Of a stretch of 33,628 nt of DNA, positions 33,046-33,628 are shown piece by piece. Numbering within the stretch: position 1 is the first letter of the stretch; the number at the start of each line of letters is the position of its first letter. The notes beneath the pieces were generated by a model. The model was given only the letters and a program-made list of their open reading frames with translations, did not search any database and was not told the DNA's origin. The stretch spans positions 1-33,628 of the forward strand of contig NZ_JAUCCV010000006.1 in the NCBI RefSeq assembly GCF_034675905.1, given 5' to 3'. Source of the DNA: Castellaniella sp034675905. GTDB lineage: Bacteria; Pseudomonadota; Gammaproteobacteria; Burkholderiales; Burkholderiaceae_B. Made by a program: the position numbers and the translations under genes.

Positions 33046-33628
33046 GTGACCGCCTATCGCCGCCTGGTTTTTCTGGCCTGGTTCCTGACGCTGGACCTGA
33101 TCATGTTCGGCGCCTTCGTGCGGCTGACCGATTCCGGCCTGGGCTGCCCTGATTGGCCGGGCTGCTATGGGCACTTCAGCCCCCTGGGGGCGCATGCCTC
33201 CATCCGCCAGGCGCTGGAAGCCATGCCGTATGGCCCGGTCAGCGCCTTTCAGGCCTGGGTCGAGATGATCCACCGCTATGCCGGCGCTTTCCTGGGCATG
33301 CTGATCATCGCCTTCACGGTCCTGGCCTGGCGCCTGCGTCATGCCCTGGCGCGCAGCCCGGCGCTGGCCACCGCCGTACTGGGCCTGGTCTGTCTGCAGG
33401 GCGCTTTCGGCGCCTGGACCGTCACTCATCGCCTGATGCCGCTGGTGGTCACCACCCATCTGGTCCTGGGCATGAGCCTGCTGGCCATGATGACCTGGCT
33501 GGCCGCCCGCGAAAAATCCCACGACCCGGTGCCGGCGGCGCTGGCCAGCGGTCGTGGCTGGATGATGCTAGGCCTGACCGTGCTGTTTCTGCAGCTGGCG
33601 CTGGGCGGCTGGGTCAGCACCAACTACG
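33046..33628 (+). CDS. ctaA: Heme A synthase CtaA (COX15), partial at window end
   Basis: Opens with GTG at 33046, three bases after the preceding stop, and stays open to the window edge (194 codons). The N-terminus MTAYRRLVFLAWFLTLDLIM, FGAFVRLTDSGLGCPDWPGC, EMIHRYAGAFLGM and HRLMPLVVTTHLVLG are COX15/CtaA features, including heme-ligand histidines in the membrane spans. It oxidises heme O to heme A for the aa3 oxidase. No frame breaks are seen here, unlike the genes just upstream. Confidence 0.92.
   Translation, partial: MTAYRRLVFLAWFLTLDLIMFGAFVRLTDSGLGCPDWPGCYGHFSPLGAHASIRQALEAMPYGPVSAFQAWVEMIHRYAGAFLGMLIIAFTVLAWRLRHALARSPALATAVLGLVCLQGAFGAWTVTHRLMPLVVTTHLVLGMSLLAMMTWLAAREKSHDPVPAALASGRGWMMLGLTVLFLQLALGGWVSTNY

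Noticed and set aside
1..33628. tRNA, rRNA, CRISPR array, transposase, integrase or prophage genes
   Set aside because: None were recognised on either strand by reading; no insertion-sequence transposase motif or regular spaced repeat array was seen.

Overview
The window looks like a chromosomal segment of a high-GC betaproteobacterium of the order Burkholderiales, most likely an Alcaligenaceae member (Bordetella/Achromobacter/Castellaniella-like). This placement is inferred from gene neighbourhoods (cobW-dksA-hslVU, birA-coaX-galU, waaA-waaC, nirK/nirV, the ctaC-ctaD-ctaE locus) and from protein similarity recalled from memory; no search was run. Most of the window is dense housekeeping DNA, with a denitrification/repeat segment near 10.9-14.1 kb and a damaged cytochrome oxidase accessory segment after 30 kb.

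Layout. 0-1.6 kb: Lrp-type regulator divergent from a nucleoside-recognition (Gate) membrane protein. 1.7-5.4 kb: CobW GTPase with a His-rich loop, a DksA with one of the four usual zinc cysteines, then hslV-hslU behind a near-consensus sigma-32 promoter. 5.5-7.5 kb: CusF-like periplasmic protein, GNAT acetyltransferase, PduO-type cobalamin adenosyltransferase, CMD-family protein. 7.6-10.9 kb: class-III aminotransferase, divergent RpiR regulator (frameshifted at an 8-T run) and a C45 (acyl-CoA:6-APA acyltransferase-like) hydrolase. 10.9-13.6 kb (minus strand): nirV, nirK and a cytochrome c5, with FNR/DNR-type boxes before nirV and nirK. 13.6-14.1 kb: two related ~200-bp inverted-repeat elements in opposite orientation and no gene. 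14.1-16.3 kb: dacA-ybeD-lipB, with lipA not following. 16.5-20 kb: alpha/beta hydrolase, then birA-coaX-small ORF-galU. 20-25.4 kb: waaA, waaC, gamma carbonic anhydrase, a GT4 glycosyltransferase, glmU. 25.5-27 kb: PhaM-like granule protein and a Nudix hydrolase. 27.3-33.6 kb: aa3-type cytochrome c oxidase locus ctaC, ctaD, a 38-aa assembly protein, DUF2970, ctaE, DUF2909, SURF1, a Sco-like protein and the start of ctaA.

How the genes fit together: a respiratory, facultatively denitrifying bacterium (aa3 oxidase plus copper nitrite reductase under FNR-type control) with PHB granules, LPS and peptidoglycan synthesis genes, and lipoate, biotin, CoA and cobalamin cofactor functions. Two things stand out. 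First, the pair of repeat elements shares a conserved core but has terminal stems of unrelated sequence, each self-complementary. Second, there is a burst of single-base indels between about 30.06 and 32.64 kb, together with absence of ctaG from its usual place. The indels could be assembly error or recent gene decay; the sequence alone cannot decide, although intact protein similarity between the indels favours error or a very recent event.
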